Of a stretch of DNA of 64,000 nucleotides, positions 17,769 to 26,506 are shown one piece after another. The stretch is from positions 186,001-250,000 of the IMG/VR virus record IMGVR_UViG_3300033992_001502, one strand, 5' to 3'. The position numbers were made by a program, and so were the translations under genes. Position 1 is the first letter of the stretch, and each line of letters starts with the position of its first letter. Below the pieces are notes generated by a model. It worked only from the letters and a program-made list of their open reading frames with translations. It was not told the origin of the DNA and made no database searches. Source of the stretch: a virus.

Positions 17769-18098
17769 ATGAACAATATTGTTGCAAAACTTGTAAAAAA
17801 ACACGGAACCGCTAATAACAGTACAAATTACACGCCGGTCTTTACTACTCAAAGTACTAGAGATACTGCGTCCGATGCAACTACTGGAGTAGGTTACTTT
17901 ACTGATACATGGTTCGGAGTTCACAATCCTCAAACTACTGCACAAACTGTTACGGTATGGACCGTTGACCAAGGAATTGGAGGATCTGGCGTAGACGTAC
18001 GAATTCTCCCAGGAGAAACTTTCTATGCAACTCTTTCTAAATTAACAGTATCTGCTGACATGGTTCTATTAGGTATACCAACAACATTTAGTAGATAA
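17769..18098 (+). CDS. Small beta-rich virion-region protein
   Basis: A 109-residue Thr/Val-rich protein (DTASDATTGVGYFTDTWFGV, QTVTVWTVDQGIGG), probably a single beta-sandwich. Not recognised; could be a decoration or fibre-associated protein. It ends with TAATG overlapping the next gene by 1 nt. Confidence 0.65.
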   Translation: MNNIVAKLVKKHGTANNSTNYTPVFTTQSTRDTASDATTGVGYFTDTWFGVHNPQTTAQTVTVWTVDQGIGGSGVDVRILPGETFYATLSKLTVSADMVLLGIPTTFSR

Positions 18099-18550
18099 TG
18101 ACGCCAATCTTAACATTCGGTCAGAGACAGCAAGCAATGAGAGGTCTTCCTTTTTATGGGAAGGGCGATTTTAATTTTGTTGCATCAAGAAGCGGTTTCT
18201 CAAACGGTATTGCAATTAGTATTTTACCGTTATCCGATTTGTCTAGACCTCAACAGGTTGAAGTAGACGACTTTGTCCAAGATGTTAAGGCTTTAAATCA
18301 AGCATTCAAAAAGGGTTCTAGATTAACTGGAGTTAAGGTTAACTCTACTTTTAAAAACAAGAAACATGAACCTGAAAATATTATCGGAAAGTTTGAAGCT
18401 TTCAAAATTGATAAAAAGCACAAAACCATCAGAGCTTTCATTAGGGATCCAAAAACAATGGAAGTAATTGAAGTTTATCCTGAAACTTTAAATAGACTTA
18501 ATGAGTCTAAATCGTATCTTGCGAAAACCTTCCTAGATTTCGTGATATAA
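18098..18550 (+). CDS. Uncharacterised virion-region protein
   Basis: A 150-residue protein with a basic central region (KGSRLTGVKVNSTFKNKKHE) and mixed alpha/beta pattern. Not recognised. Translationally coupled to the previous gene. Position between small structural genes and the gp26-like gene suggests tail assembly. Confidence 0.6.
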   Translation: MTPILTFGQRQQAMRGLPFYGKGDFNFVASRSGFSNGIAISILPLSDLSRPQQVEVDDFVQDVKALNQAFKKGSRLTGVKVNSTFKNKKHEPENIIGKFEAFKIDKKHKTIRAFIRDPKTMEVIEVYPETLNRLNESKSYLAKTFLDFVI

Positions 18551-18570
18551 TTCTAAAAAACTGTTTATTT

Positions 18571-19599
18571 ATGGGCAACGAACAAGACCGTCCGCTTAAT
18601 CAAGAGGATGAAGTTCAAGCATTCCTTGAATCTGAGGACGCTAAATACGGCAAGAACTCTAATAACTCCAATAAATCAATTGAATCTGAAAAACCAGTCA
18701 CTAGTTTAGGCCAAGCTATCTCAGCCGGACCAATTCAATCGACCATTTCTGGCGCAAATGATAACTTTTGGAAAAACATTCCATTAGAAAATTTACCGTC
18801 ACGTGGACTATTCTACGCTAAAGGCTCTGAGTTAACGGTTAGAGCAGCGACTGTTTCTGAGATTCGACACTGGTCGACTATCGACGATAGCGATGTCTTA
18901 GACATAGACGACAAACTAAATTTTATAATTGAGAAATGTACACGTTTTAAAGTAAACGGCGGACAATCCTGGTTAACTTGGAGAGATATTTCAGAAGTCG
19001 ACCGATTGTACATCATCTTTGTAATTCACGAAATAACTTTTCCAGAAGGACAAAATGAGCTATTTACTAAAATTGCGTGTACTCAAACTTGCTCAGAAGA
19101 CGGTGCTTGGAGCGATGACGTTAAGGTCAGAAGCAACATGTTACAACTATTCGATCTTCCTGAAGAAGTTGAGGTTTGGTATTCTGACGAATATCGATGC
19201 TTTGAAGTAGTTTCCCAGAAGTTAAATGAGACGTTTTACCTGTACATGCCGACTCTCGGTGTAATTGAAAGACTTCGTAAACGAATAGCTGAGTCTAAAT
19301 TAACTGGTCGCCAAATTGATAAATCTTTTATTAAAATTGCACCATACCTTATTCAAGACTGGTCAAAGTTTGGACAGGAACAATATTCATCTATTCAATC
19401 TGAATCATTTTCCTGGAACCTAAATAAATTTACATTTATTACAAAGTTCTCAGAAATGATGCAAGCTTCACGAGATAATTCAATCGGAACAATTTGTCCT
19501 AAATGTGGGTCAAAATTATCCAGTTCAATTTTTTCGTCAGACAGCTTCACGATCAAAGATCTTTTCCTTATTTCAGGTAGACTTAATGAACTTATTTGA
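18571..19599 (+). CDS. Baseplate hub/assembly-like protein (T4 gp26-type)
   Basis: A 342-residue protein. After an acidic, Asn/Ser-rich 65-residue leader, the segment LENLPSRGLFYAKGSELTV and VSEIRHWSTID (about 70-105) matches the signature of T4-like baseplate hub or hub-assembly proteins. A CPKCG pair lies near residue 309. It overlaps the 3' small gene by 14 nt, resembling compact hub-assembly gene pairs in T4-type phages. Family call is from memory of the motif, hence moderate. Confidence 0.5.
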   Translation: MGNEQDRPLNQEDEVQAFLESEDAKYGKNSNNSNKSIESEKPVTSLGQAISAGPIQSTISGANDNFWKNIPLENLPSRGLFYAKGSELTVRAATVSEIRHWSTIDDSDVLDIDDKLNFIIEKCTRFKVNGGQSWLTWRDISEVDRLYIIFVIHEITFPEGQNELFTKIACTQTCSEDGAWSDDVKVRSNMLQLFDLPEEVEVWYSDEYRCFEVVSQKLNETFYLYMPTLGVIERLRKRIAESKLTGRQIDKSFIKIAPYLIQDWSKFGQEQYSSIQSESFSWNLNKFTFITKFSEMMQASRDNSIGTICPKCGSKLSSSIFSSDSFTIKDLFLISGRLNELI

Positions 19600-19756
19600 G
19601 ACAAACCGTCTCTTGGCCGTGAAGCTGAATCAATCGATAACCGAACTGTACACTCTACCGTTCTATGAGTATTTAAGTTACGTTAAATTTCTAGTAGACG
19701 AGTCTGGAGAATCTGTTCAAGAAACATTTGAAATTCAAACAGGACTTGAGGACTAA
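19586..19756 (+). CDS. Small hub-operon protein
   Basis: A 56-residue protein starting MNLFETNRLLAVKLNQ at 19586; a longer frame back to 19505 would overlap the previous gene by 95 nt. Helical with an acidic C-terminus. Its last codons form the 5' arm of the terminator. Overlap with the gp26-like gene suggests a baseplate assembly partner; no family recognised. Confidence 0.55.
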   Translation: MNLFETNRLLAVKLNQSITELYTLPFYEYLSYVKFLVDESGESVQETFEIQTGLED

Positions 19757-19779
19757 TCGACTCAAGTCCTTCTTTTTTT
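19741..19779 (+). terminator. Strong intrinsic terminator
   Basis: Perfect 10-bp stem AGGACTTGAG/CTCAAGTCCT with a 10-nt loop, followed by TCTTTTTTT. The stop codon lies in the loop. A late octamer follows immediately. Confidence 0.9.
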
Positions 19780-19780
19780 A

Positions 19781-19788
19781 ATAAATAA
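19781..19788 (+). promoter_or_regulatory. Late-type promoter octamer ATAAATAA
   Basis: Exact octamer in ATAAATAACTAAAAAG directly after a terminator and 16 nt before the ATG at 19805, so it must supply transcription of the following genes. Confidence 0.75.
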
Positions 19789-19804
19789 CTAAAAAGATTA
19801 CACA

Positions 19805-20932
19805 ATGACTAACCTAGAAAACTCTTCTGCCTTTGAAACTGATCAAGAGTCAGTTCTTCTTGCTGCATTAGATAGAGTTTTCAGTAAAAAAGCTCCAACT
19901 GGCGACGCGATACTCGAAGGTGAACTCTTAAAGAATGTAAATACTCAAGCGACTACTTCAGTTAGATCAGTTCCAATTGAAACTCCTTCGCCCACAGTTG
20001 ATGGAGTTGACTTAAACCCAGTAGATTTAGATAAACCAGTAGTTATTGAACTTAAGCCTATTGAGGTACTTGTAAAACCAACTGACGCTACTTCTGGAAA
20101 AGTCACAACTGCTGAGATTGAGAAAAGCCAATTACAATTAGCTCCAGCTAATACAACTACTGTTAATAATACGTCAATTTCTAATTCTTTACCTAGTCAA
20201 TTAGCAGCAGCTGCCTCAAATTCGTCAGTGAATTCATCTAATATATTAGTAGACTCCAGTAAAAATGTAATGGAGTCAATACAGTCGTTAACTAAAAATT
20301 TGAGCAAGACCGACTCGATCAACTCAATCGTTAACAATTCAGCTCTTATTGAATCGCTTAGATCATTAGCTAACGGGTCGAAGGATGCCGATGCAATTAA
20401 CTTATTAACTAAAGACTCACTAACGAAGGTAACCTCTAATTCTGAAAAATCAAAGGCCGAGTCTTCTAATTTATCTACATTAGAGAGTTCAATACTCTCG
20501 ACGCTTACCGGAAAGTCTGACTCGACTAATACTAAAACCGATGAGGTTACGAATAACTTAACTCAAGTAAAAAGTTCAAAATTAGTTGAGTCGTCAAATG
20601 TTAAAAAAATGCTAGCTCCAGATAAAACGTTAGAAAAAAGCGTAACTAGCTTATCTAAATCTTTACCGGACGCAGTTAATAACTTAAGTAACTCAGTAAC
20701 TTCAATTTCGCCGCAAACCAGCTCGTCAACCTCAGTTATGAATGAAGGGGCAAAGATTGATCAACGTAACCAAACTACGATTAATAGTCCTACTTCTGGA
20801 AATATGAATAAGGCTGAGTCTGCTGACTCTAAGCCAGTAGCTATTGCTCCAGGCATAAACAATGACTATTACTTACAGGCAATATACTCGGCACTAATGT
20901 CTGGAAAAATAAAAGTAACCTTAGGATACTAA
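19805..20932 (+). CDS. Ser/Thr/Asn-rich low-complexity virion-region protein
   Basis: A 375-residue protein. Residues 1-90 are acidic, and 100-340 are dominated by Ser, Asn, Thr and Lys with short helical heptads (SNLSTLESSILSTLTG, SVTSLSKSLPDAVNNLS). The last 22 residues (DYYLQAIYSALMSGKIKVTL) look folded and may be a docking peptide. It could be a head scaffold-like or tail-tip protein; no family recognised. The Ser/Thr content would make it a candidate acceptor for the glycosyltransferases at 1437 and 26883 (inference). Confidence 0.6.
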   Translation: MTNLENSSAFETDQESVLLAALDRVFSKKAPTGDAILEGELLKNVNTQATTSVRSVPIETPSPTVDGVDLNPVDLDKPVVIELKPIEVLVKPTDATSGKVTTAEIEKSQLQLAPANTTTVNNTSISNSLPSQLAAAASNSSVNSSNILVDSSKNVMESIQSLTKNLSKTDSINSIVNNSALIESLRSLANGSKDADAINLLTKDSLTKVTSNSEKSKAESSNLSTLESSILSTLTGKSDSTNTKTDEVTNNLTQVKSSKLVESSNVKKMLAPDKTLEKSVTSLSKSLPDAVNNLSNSVTSISPQTSSSTSVMNEGAKIDQRNQTTINSPTSGNMNKAESADSKPVAIAPGINNDYYLQAIYSALMSGKIKVTLGY

Positions 20933-20936
20933 TAAC

Positions 20937-21164
20937 ATGAAGCACTTTAAAGAAATTAAGCAAATCATATCAGAATACGACCGAATCAATGCAGGTTTAT
21001 CTGAACTTGAAAAAATGACAAATCTTCTTCAGCTTAGAAAAACTGAGTTGGAGCATGCACTAAATTCAAATAAGGAAAAGGAGAAGACTCTAATAGATAA
21101 AATAGTAAAGGAAACAGGCGAACAGCCTGATTACTACAAAATTATGCAAGAATTAAATGTTTAA
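20937..21164 (+). CDS. Small coiled-coil protein
   Basis: A 75-residue, wholly helical protein with heptad pattern (YDRINAGLSELEKMTNLLQL). It overlaps the next gene by 8 nt. Not recognised; a structural adaptor or chaperone is plausible. Confidence 0.6.
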   Translation: MKHFKEIKQIISEYDRINAGLSELEKMTNLLQLRKTELEHALNSNKEKEKTLIDKIVKETGEQPDYYKIMQELNV

Positions 21165-21786
21165 ATCCCTTCTTAAACTAGACATTAAAACTCTATTGCT
21201 TATCGCATTAGTGATTATAATAGTCTTAATGAGATCGTGTGACGGTTCAGGAAAAAACCCCGGAGAAATCATCAATATTGATGGTAAGAAATACGAAGTA
21301 TTAAAACACACAATTGATACGGTAATTGTACCTCATGATACTATTGTATACCGAAAGGGTAAAGATATTTACCATGAAGTCCCAGTGTATCAAGTAGTGC
21401 CAATTGATGTAGACACACTCGCTATACTTAAGGATTTTTATGCAAAGCACGTTTACATCGATACTCTAAAATTAGCCGATTCACTAGGATACATTGTAGT
21501 AAATGATACAATCTCTGAGAATTCTCTTCTCGGTAGACTTTGGACCGCTCAAGTAAATAAAACAACGATCAAGGAACAAATAATCGTTAAGGAACTTCCT
21601 AAAAACCAAGTTTACATTGGAGTAGTTGGAGGATTTGACAAGGTAAATATCGTTAATTTTGCAGGCCCTTCTCTATTATTAAAAACCAAAACCGACAAGA
21701 TTTATAGTGTCGGAGTCGGTTATGCTGGAAGCGGAGCAGTTTCAATCCAAGGAGGAATCTACTGGAAAATTAAATTAAAGAAATAA
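21157..21786 (+). CDS. N-terminally anchored membrane protein with C-terminal beta domain
   Basis: A 209-residue protein with a transmembrane helix at about 11-28 (KTLLLIALVIIIVLMRSC), a periplasmic region rich in Asp/Thr/Val repeats (HTIDTVIVPHDTIVYRKG) and a Gly-rich strand-forming C-terminus (YIGVVGGFD, YSVGVGYAGSGAVSIQGG). The layout resembles the DTI/DTV-rich anchored proteins of Bacteroidetes phages that may act as inner-membrane spanins. Function not established. Confidence 0.6.
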   Translation: MFKSLLKLDIKTLLLIALVIIIVLMRSCDGSGKNPGEIINIDGKKYEVLKHTIDTVIVPHDTIVYRKGKDIYHEVPVYQVVPIDVDTLAILKDFYAKHVYIDTLKLADSLGYIVVNDTISENSLLGRLWTAQVNKTTIKEQIIVKELPKNQVYIGVVGGFDKVNIVNFAGPSLLLKTKTDKIYSVGVGYAGSGAVSIQGGIYWKIKLKK

Positions 21787-21796
21787 TTAAATACGC

Positions 21797-23737
21797 ATGA
21801 CATCAAGGTTTGTAACTCTATCTGACTATTGTATATTGGAGTACATGTTGACTCCAGCGGGCGATCCTGCACCAGAGATAATTAATACGAACTATTATTT
21901 TCTCGAAAATGCTCATGTTGATCTGTTTCAGATTTACAATACTGATGCCTATGCAGCAACGACTAAAAACTCAAGAGGATTAAGTGTAGTACCGGTTGGA
22001 GGATCTAAGCTGATTAGAGTTGACTTAACTGATATTCCAATTTATACTGCATACGATCCAGCAATAAGTGAAACTGAATTATCTAATAGCTATAGTAATG
22101 CTCTAGTCATGGACACTATGCGATTCCATTTTGCATCAGGGTTCAATTTTACAGAAGTTGAAAATATTATATTAGGAGCTCGCCAAAAATTAAATGACTT
22201 AAAGCAGATCCAGCTAGTTAATATTTTAGTGACTTCAGTTACTGCACAAGACCTTTTAACCTTCAACAATAAACCGCTTTTCTTAGCAAATACAATTTAC
22301 GATAAGTACATTGATATTAAAGTCCCAGCATGTTCGTATCTAGATGAAGACTTTACGCAATTCGGGTCAGCTTCCTTTGAACATGCGATTACGAACGGTA
22401 CTGGTTTTATTAAAAACTCACCAATCACCGTATCTTTAAGTGAAGCTGAATATGAAGACCTATTTGCAGATAACGGCGAGCAGTATGAAGCCTACCGCGT
22501 TGTTAATTATTACGAAGGTTCAGTTGCGCAAGTAAATGAATTTGATAGTTTAGGAGCAGTTATTCAAGAAGCAATAGATGGAGACTATATTGAATTCTTT
22601 GCAACATGGAACGGCGCATTCCCAGAAGACTTAATATCTACTCTTAATGCAAAAGGCGTAGATAATGACTGGATCTTAATTCATAACTTACAAGTATACG
22701 AACAGGTTGGAAGTATTATAACTCCTTCTGGAAATTTTCTAGTCTATCAAGAAGACAATTTTGATGTTCCATTATCATACAGACCAATTCTAAAGGATGC
22801 AGGTTTTGCAGTTTCAATGTCAATCGACTATATCGTACGGTTACTTAACAAAAAGACCGGAGATCAAGTAATCAGAACCGGGTCAATGTCTCTGTTTAAT
22901 CCAAATAAGTATGGAAAGCACTTAGCTAAATTGGAACTGGCAGATAAGCCTCAATCTATGAAAGTTTATAATAAAATTGTTCAAAAGAATTTAGAGATAA
23001 GTAACTTATTTACTGGTAAAAAAATACCAACAACAGCTACGCCAACTGCATCAATTGTGTATGTAGACAAACCAGTTAACGTAGCAGTTCCGACTTTTTA
23101 TAAACAGGCAAATATTCGAATCAGCCAAAAGAACGCTCTACTAAAAGCTACTAACGGAACGTCTGAAGTAATTTTTGGACAAGGCGACATGGTTTTACCA
23201 ATTGACCCAACTGACAATTACATTAAGTTTTCAGTGTATGAGGCTAACCCAGCTAAACCTAGCGAGCAGACTCCAGCTAATTTGAATCCCACTTCAACTT
23301 TCACCCTTAACTTCGGTAAAGACTCGAAGTATACATATAATTCACTAAGTGATCCGGCTGTCTCGGAACCAGCTAGTGGAAAACTGGCCTTTCGTATACC
23401 TAAGGATCAAGCGAAACAGATTCTTGAATCGACTGACTCGCTAATGTTTATTTCATTAATTGGAGTAGACGGAAGCGAAACTTTATTATACACAGGAAAA
23501 TGGATGGCTTCTTCTGACTACGGCGCAATTTTAAGAGCAAATGATGCTGCTAAAAATGCACTACTAAATGACCCGTATGAAACAATTGCAACTTTAAACA
23601 AGTCAATTGCGGATCTTACGACCGAGAATGAAAAACTTAAAACCAAGATAGTTAGTTCAAAGAGCGTAAGATACTCAAGGGTTGACGAAACCTCTAAATC
23701 AATCAACCCGATGGCTGGATTTAGGAATGCAACATAA
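21797..23737 (+). CDS. Large virion-region protein with C-terminal coiled coil
   Basis: A 646-residue protein, mostly beta pattern. Segments 430-580 look like an Ig-like or carbohydrate-binding-like module (ANIRISQKNALLKATNG, FTLNFGKDSKYTYNS), followed by a coiled coil at about 590-615 (ETIATLNKSIADLTTENEKL). Not recognised. Size, late operon context and lack of enzyme motifs suggest a structural protein of the tail, neck or capsid exterior. Confidence 0.6.
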   Translation: MTSRFVTLSDYCILEYMLTPAGDPAPEIINTNYYFLENAHVDLFQIYNTDAYAATTKNSRGLSVVPVGGSKLIRVDLTDIPIYTAYDPAISETELSNSYSNALVMDTMRFHFASGFNFTEVENIILGARQKLNDLKQIQLVNILVTSVTAQDLLTFNNKPLFLANTIYDKYIDIKVPACSYLDEDFTQFGSASFEHAITNGTGFIKNSPITVSLSEAEYEDLFADNGEQYEAYRVVNYYEGSVAQVNEFDSLGAVIQEAIDGDYIEFFATWNGAFPEDLISTLNAKGVDNDWILIHNLQVYEQVGSIITPSGNFLVYQEDNFDVPLSYRPILKDAGFAVSMSIDYIVRLLNKKTGDQVIRTGSMSLFNPNKYGKHLAKLELADKPQSMKVYNKIVQKNLEISNLFTGKKIPTTATPTASIVYVDKPVNVAVPTFYKQANIRISQKNALLKATNGTSEVIFGQGDMVLPIDPTDNYIKFSVYEANPAKPSEQTPANLNPTSTFTLNFGKDSKYTYNSLSDPAVSEPASGKLAFRIPKDQAKQILESTDSLMFISLIGVDGSETLLYTGKWMASSDYGAILRANDAAKNALLNDPYETIATLNKSIADLTTENEKLKTKIVSSKSVRYSRVDETSKSINPMAGFRNAT

Positions 23738-23758
23738 CGTAAGTAATTAGGCTATCCT

Positions 23759-23812
23759 ATAAATAATATAGACGATAGCAGATAAATAAACTTATCAAAA
23801 ACGGATAAATAA
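23759..23812 (+). promoter_or_regulatory. Triple late-type promoter, octamers every 23 nt
   Basis: Three exact ATAAATAA copies at 23759-23766, 23782-23789 and 23805-23812, each exactly 23 nt apart, fill the 95-nt gap before the ATG at 23833. Tandem promoters of this kind would give very high late expression. Confidence 0.75.
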
Positions 23813-23832
23813 TAAAAAAGACAAGCGTTTCA

Positions 23833-25371
23833 ATGAACGGTCTCATACAAGAACTAACTAACGAGCTCAAAAATAATTCGAGCGTAAATTCTAGCATTGC
23901 TGCTAAAGTAGTATTAGAATCAATTAACAACTCACTAATGTTGGGGGTTGCAAATGATCAGATTTTAGAAAACTCTCTAAATACACTAGATCAATTCGCT
24001 ACTGAATTGGTAAACGAGAATATTAAAGAAGTGGTAGCTAAATTCAAAAAAATGGCAGAAAAACCAACAAGCCGTCTTCAAAACATGGCTAAAGAAGCAG
24101 GTCTTTCTATCAAGATTCAAGCTATCAAAGAGGCACAAATTTACAAAGATCCAGTAGTTAAGCATACAGTTGCTAGACTAGAGGAAGCTGTTAAATCTAT
24201 GCCTGAATTTAGAGCAATCCATTTCTTCTTTGAAGGTCTATCTAAGTTTAACTACGATACGACTGTTTCTGAAGTTTTAGAATCATTATCAACTTACGTT
24301 AATGAGAATCGTATTAAACTTGAAATCTTAAATTCAATTTTCGAAATGAGAGTAACTGGTGCAGTTCTTTATAAAGATGCATGTTCTCTATTGGAACAAG
24401 CTCTATTGGAAAATGTACAGACAGCTGATTCATTAAAAATGAAATTACGTTCTCATTCTAATTTGCCAGTAGTTAACCAATTGATTAATAAAATTAGCAT
24501 GCTAGAATCTAAAGAAACTGGTTCGTTTAATTTAGGTATTGGTAACGGCGATGCATTCGTAAAACCTATTATTGCTCCTTTTTATAAAGTTAGCGAAAAC
24601 TCAGCACTAATCTTTGTAGATAATAAATTTATCAAAGTATCGGAAGATGCGGATCCTACTCAAGTATCAGCAGACGATGCAAAAGACTTTCCAGATTTCT
24701 TTGAAACTTGCGAAGCCTTCAGTGCCCTAAACTTCAAAGAGAAGAGCACAGAATTAGTATCAGCTAGTAGAAATTTAACAGTTGCTTTTGGAATTAACGA
24801 AAACGGCTCATTGAACCTAAAAATCAATGGTTCAGTAATTGATAATATCGATTCAGTTAAATTTTCAGAAATCGTATTAATGGAGACCATTGATACTCGT
24901 AATGCTCTTACTAAAATCTTCAAAAACTTAGACCTAATCGTTAATTTAGAGTTTGGAAAAACAATCGTTAATGAAAGACTTGGTAAAGAATCGATCGTTT
25001 TAAATTTCGGAGAAGATATTTACGTATTCGAGAAATTAGCTGAGACTAGAATTCTTAAGAAAATGAAAGGTTTAACTTTCCATAATTATGTTATGGAAAA
25101 CTTCAAATACGATGTTAGCGAAATGTACTCTATTCAATTGGAGGAAAGAGAAGCCAACCTTAAATCACTTGATGCTGAAAAAGTTACGATTGAGCAAAAT
25201 CTTGCTAAATTAGAAACTTCAATCTCTCAAATTCAAGAGGCCTTAACTGATACATCTCTTACGGCAGACTATCGTGAGAAACTTAATGAACTTAAGATGT
25301 CAATCGAGAAGAACGTTAATGCTCTTAAGAATCAATACATTTTAGTAGACCAGTCCAAAAAAAAAGCCTAA
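23833..25371 (+). CDS. Abundant virion protein candidate, C-terminal coiled coil
   Basis: A 512-residue protein with no recognised family. Helical N-terminal half, a mixed middle (about 230-390), and a coiled coil at about 430-505 (YSIQLEEREANLKSLDAEKV) ending in KKKA. It follows a triple late promoter and uses more GAA/CGT/CTT-type codons than neighbours, suggesting high expression. The frame ends right after a nine-A run, and the -1 frame continues into the following 87-codon ORF (see the slippery-site entry), so a longer form may exist. Confidence 0.7.
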   Translation: MNGLIQELTNELKNNSSVNSSIAAKVVLESINNSLMLGVANDQILENSLNTLDQFATELVNENIKEVVAKFKKMAEKPTSRLQNMAKEAGLSIKIQAIKEAQIYKDPVVKHTVARLEEAVKSMPEFRAIHFFFEGLSKFNYDTTVSEVLESLSTYVNENRIKLEILNSIFEMRVTGAVLYKDACSLLEQALLENVQTADSLKMKLRSHSNLPVVNQLINKISMLESKETGSFNLGIGNGDAFVKPIIAPFYKVSENSALIFVDNKFIKVSEDADPTQVSADDAKDFPDFFETCEAFSALNFKEKSTELVSASRNLTVAFGINENGSLNLKINGSVIDNIDSVKFSEIVLMETIDTRNALTKIFKNLDLIVNLEFGKTIVNERLGKESIVLNFGEDIYVFEKLAETRILKKMKGLTFHNYVMENFKYDVSEMYSIQLEEREANLKSLDAEKVTIEQNLAKLETSISQIQEALTDTSLTADYREKLNELKMSIEKNVNALKNQYILVDQSKKKA

Positions 25372-25400
25372 CTGAGTCTGAGGACATTACTATAGTGTCC
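25357..25400 (+). promoter_or_regulatory. A9 slippery run plus hairpin: possible -1 frameshift signal
   Basis: Nine A residues (25357-25365), read as AAA AAA AAA, lie two codons before the stop at 25369-25371. The -1 frame is open across this point and runs on to 25658. A hairpin of 8 bp with a 3-nt loop (GGACATTA/TAGTGTCC, one G-U) sits at 25382-25400, 16 nt after the run. Alternatives are transcriptional slippage or a one-base homopolymer error in the sequence; one more A would fuse the frames. Confidence 0.5.
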
Positions 25401-25658
25401 GCGACCGCAGCTAAGTACGTAACTGGCCAAAAGGTCATGTTAAAGTCTGGGCAAAGTGCTACAATTGTTGGAATCGATCCAGTAGGTCAAACCTATAAAG
25501 TAATGGGAGCAGACAATCAATATAAATCAGTAAAACCTGATGAGATTGATAAACTCGATACTGGTAAATTTACCGATTATCAAGCTTCAGGACCTGATCC
25601 AAAGAATCCAGACGAACTCTCAATTAAAACAAAGGACGTTGCCGTAGACCAAAAGTAA
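25395..25658 (+). CDS. KOW/SH3-like small protein or frameshift extension
   Basis: An 87-codon ORF whose only early start is GTG at 25395, inside the hairpin; the next ATG would remove the first strand. It reads as a small beta barrel of KOW/SH3 type (GQKVMLKSGQSATIVGIDP, GQTYKVMGADNQYKSVKPDEI) with a charged tail. The missing ATG and continuous upstream -1 frame suggest that it is made mainly as a C-terminal extension of the 512-residue protein. If independent, it initiates at GTG. Confidence 0.55.
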   Translation: MSATAAKYVTGQKVMLKSGQSATIVGIDPVGQTYKVMGADNQYKSVKPDEIDKLDTGKFTDYQASGPDPKNPDELSIKTKDVAVDQK

Positions 25659-25668
25659 GTATCTGTAG

Positions 25669-25674
25669 TATAAT
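25669..25674 (+). promoter_or_regulatory. TAGTATAAT-class promoter
   Basis: TGTAGTATAATTACTAA, with TATAAT at 25669-25674 and 19 nt to the FkbM ATG at 25694. It starts the modification-gene cluster. Confidence 0.6.
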
Positions 25675-25693
25675 TACTAAAAGAAACTTACAA

Positions 25694-26506
25694 ATGGCTG
25701 ACGTATTATGCTCAATTGAAGAGGCTCGCGAAAATGGCACCCTTCAGGTTTTCGAAAAGAAGACCAAATATCACGATTATCAATTCTTAGTTAGATCTTC
25801 TGAAGAGATTAAATTTAACGTGTCTCAGAATATCTCTACTAAACCTACTGGTGGAGAATACTTCAAACCTCTGTTCATACCGCATTATGCACAAAACGGC
25901 GGCCCTATGCTCTTAGAAGACTTGGACCACGAAGACGTTTGGTTGGATGCAGGCGGCCACATTGGCATATTTGCAACTCGTTTACTAACGCAATTTCCAA
26001 AAGTAAAGAAAGTATACTCATACGAACCTTTCCATAATAACGTGGAGTTCCTAGAACAAAACCTTCAAATGAATAGTGTTGAAGATCGTTGTGAAATTAT
26101 CGAAAAAGCAATTGTCGCGGACGATTCAACTGAAGTTGAATTCTACTTATCACAAGATTCAGGTAAGCATAGCGTCCATCACATTAGAGGTCGTCAGGTC
26201 ACCACCGTACCTGCTGAGAATATTAACACTATAATCAAAGAAAAGGGTATCACTGCGATCAAGATGGATATTGAAGGTCTTGAATACGATATGATTAAAG
26301 CTTTAAATCAAGAAAGTTTAGATCAAATCAGGTTATTCATAGTTGAATACCATTTTCACTACAGCTGGTTATTGGAAAATCGCTCAGCGAAATTTACAGA
26401 GATCCTAGATATTTTTAGAGCTAACTTTGGAGAACTCTTCGTTAACCCTAAAACAATAAACGGCAAACACTTTATTACTCACTTCGCAGGATTTAAAGGA
26501 CGTTAA
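25694..26506 (+). CDS. FkbM-family SAM methyltransferase
   Basis: A 270-residue protein with the SAM motif VWLDAGGHIGIFATR (about 80-94) and the FkbM signature KMDIEGLEYDMI (about 191-202). It is a distant paralogue of the FkbM gene at the left edge. It ends TAATG overlapping the HhH glycosylase start by 1 nt, so the two are translated together. Known FkbM enzymes methylate hydroxyls of sugars; the acceptor here is unknown. Confidence 0.85.
   Translation: MADVLCSIEEARENGTLQVFEKKTKYHDYQFLVRSSEEIKFNVSQNISTKPTGGEYFKPLFIPHYAQNGGPMLLEDLDHEDVWLDAGGHIGIFATRLLTQFPKVKKVYSYEPFHNNVEFLEQNLQMNSVEDRCEIIEKAIVADDSTEVEFYLSQDSGKHSVHHIRGRQVTTVPAENINTIIKEKGITAIKMDIEGLEYDMIKALNQESLDQIRLFIVEYHFHYSWLLENRSAKFTEILDIFRANFGELFVNPKTINGKHFITHFAGFKGR

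Noticed and set aside
18564-18571. TTATTTAT just before the gp26-like gene (octamer on minus strand)
   Set aside because: No minus-strand gene follows it, so it is probably chance or part of the AT-rich start context.
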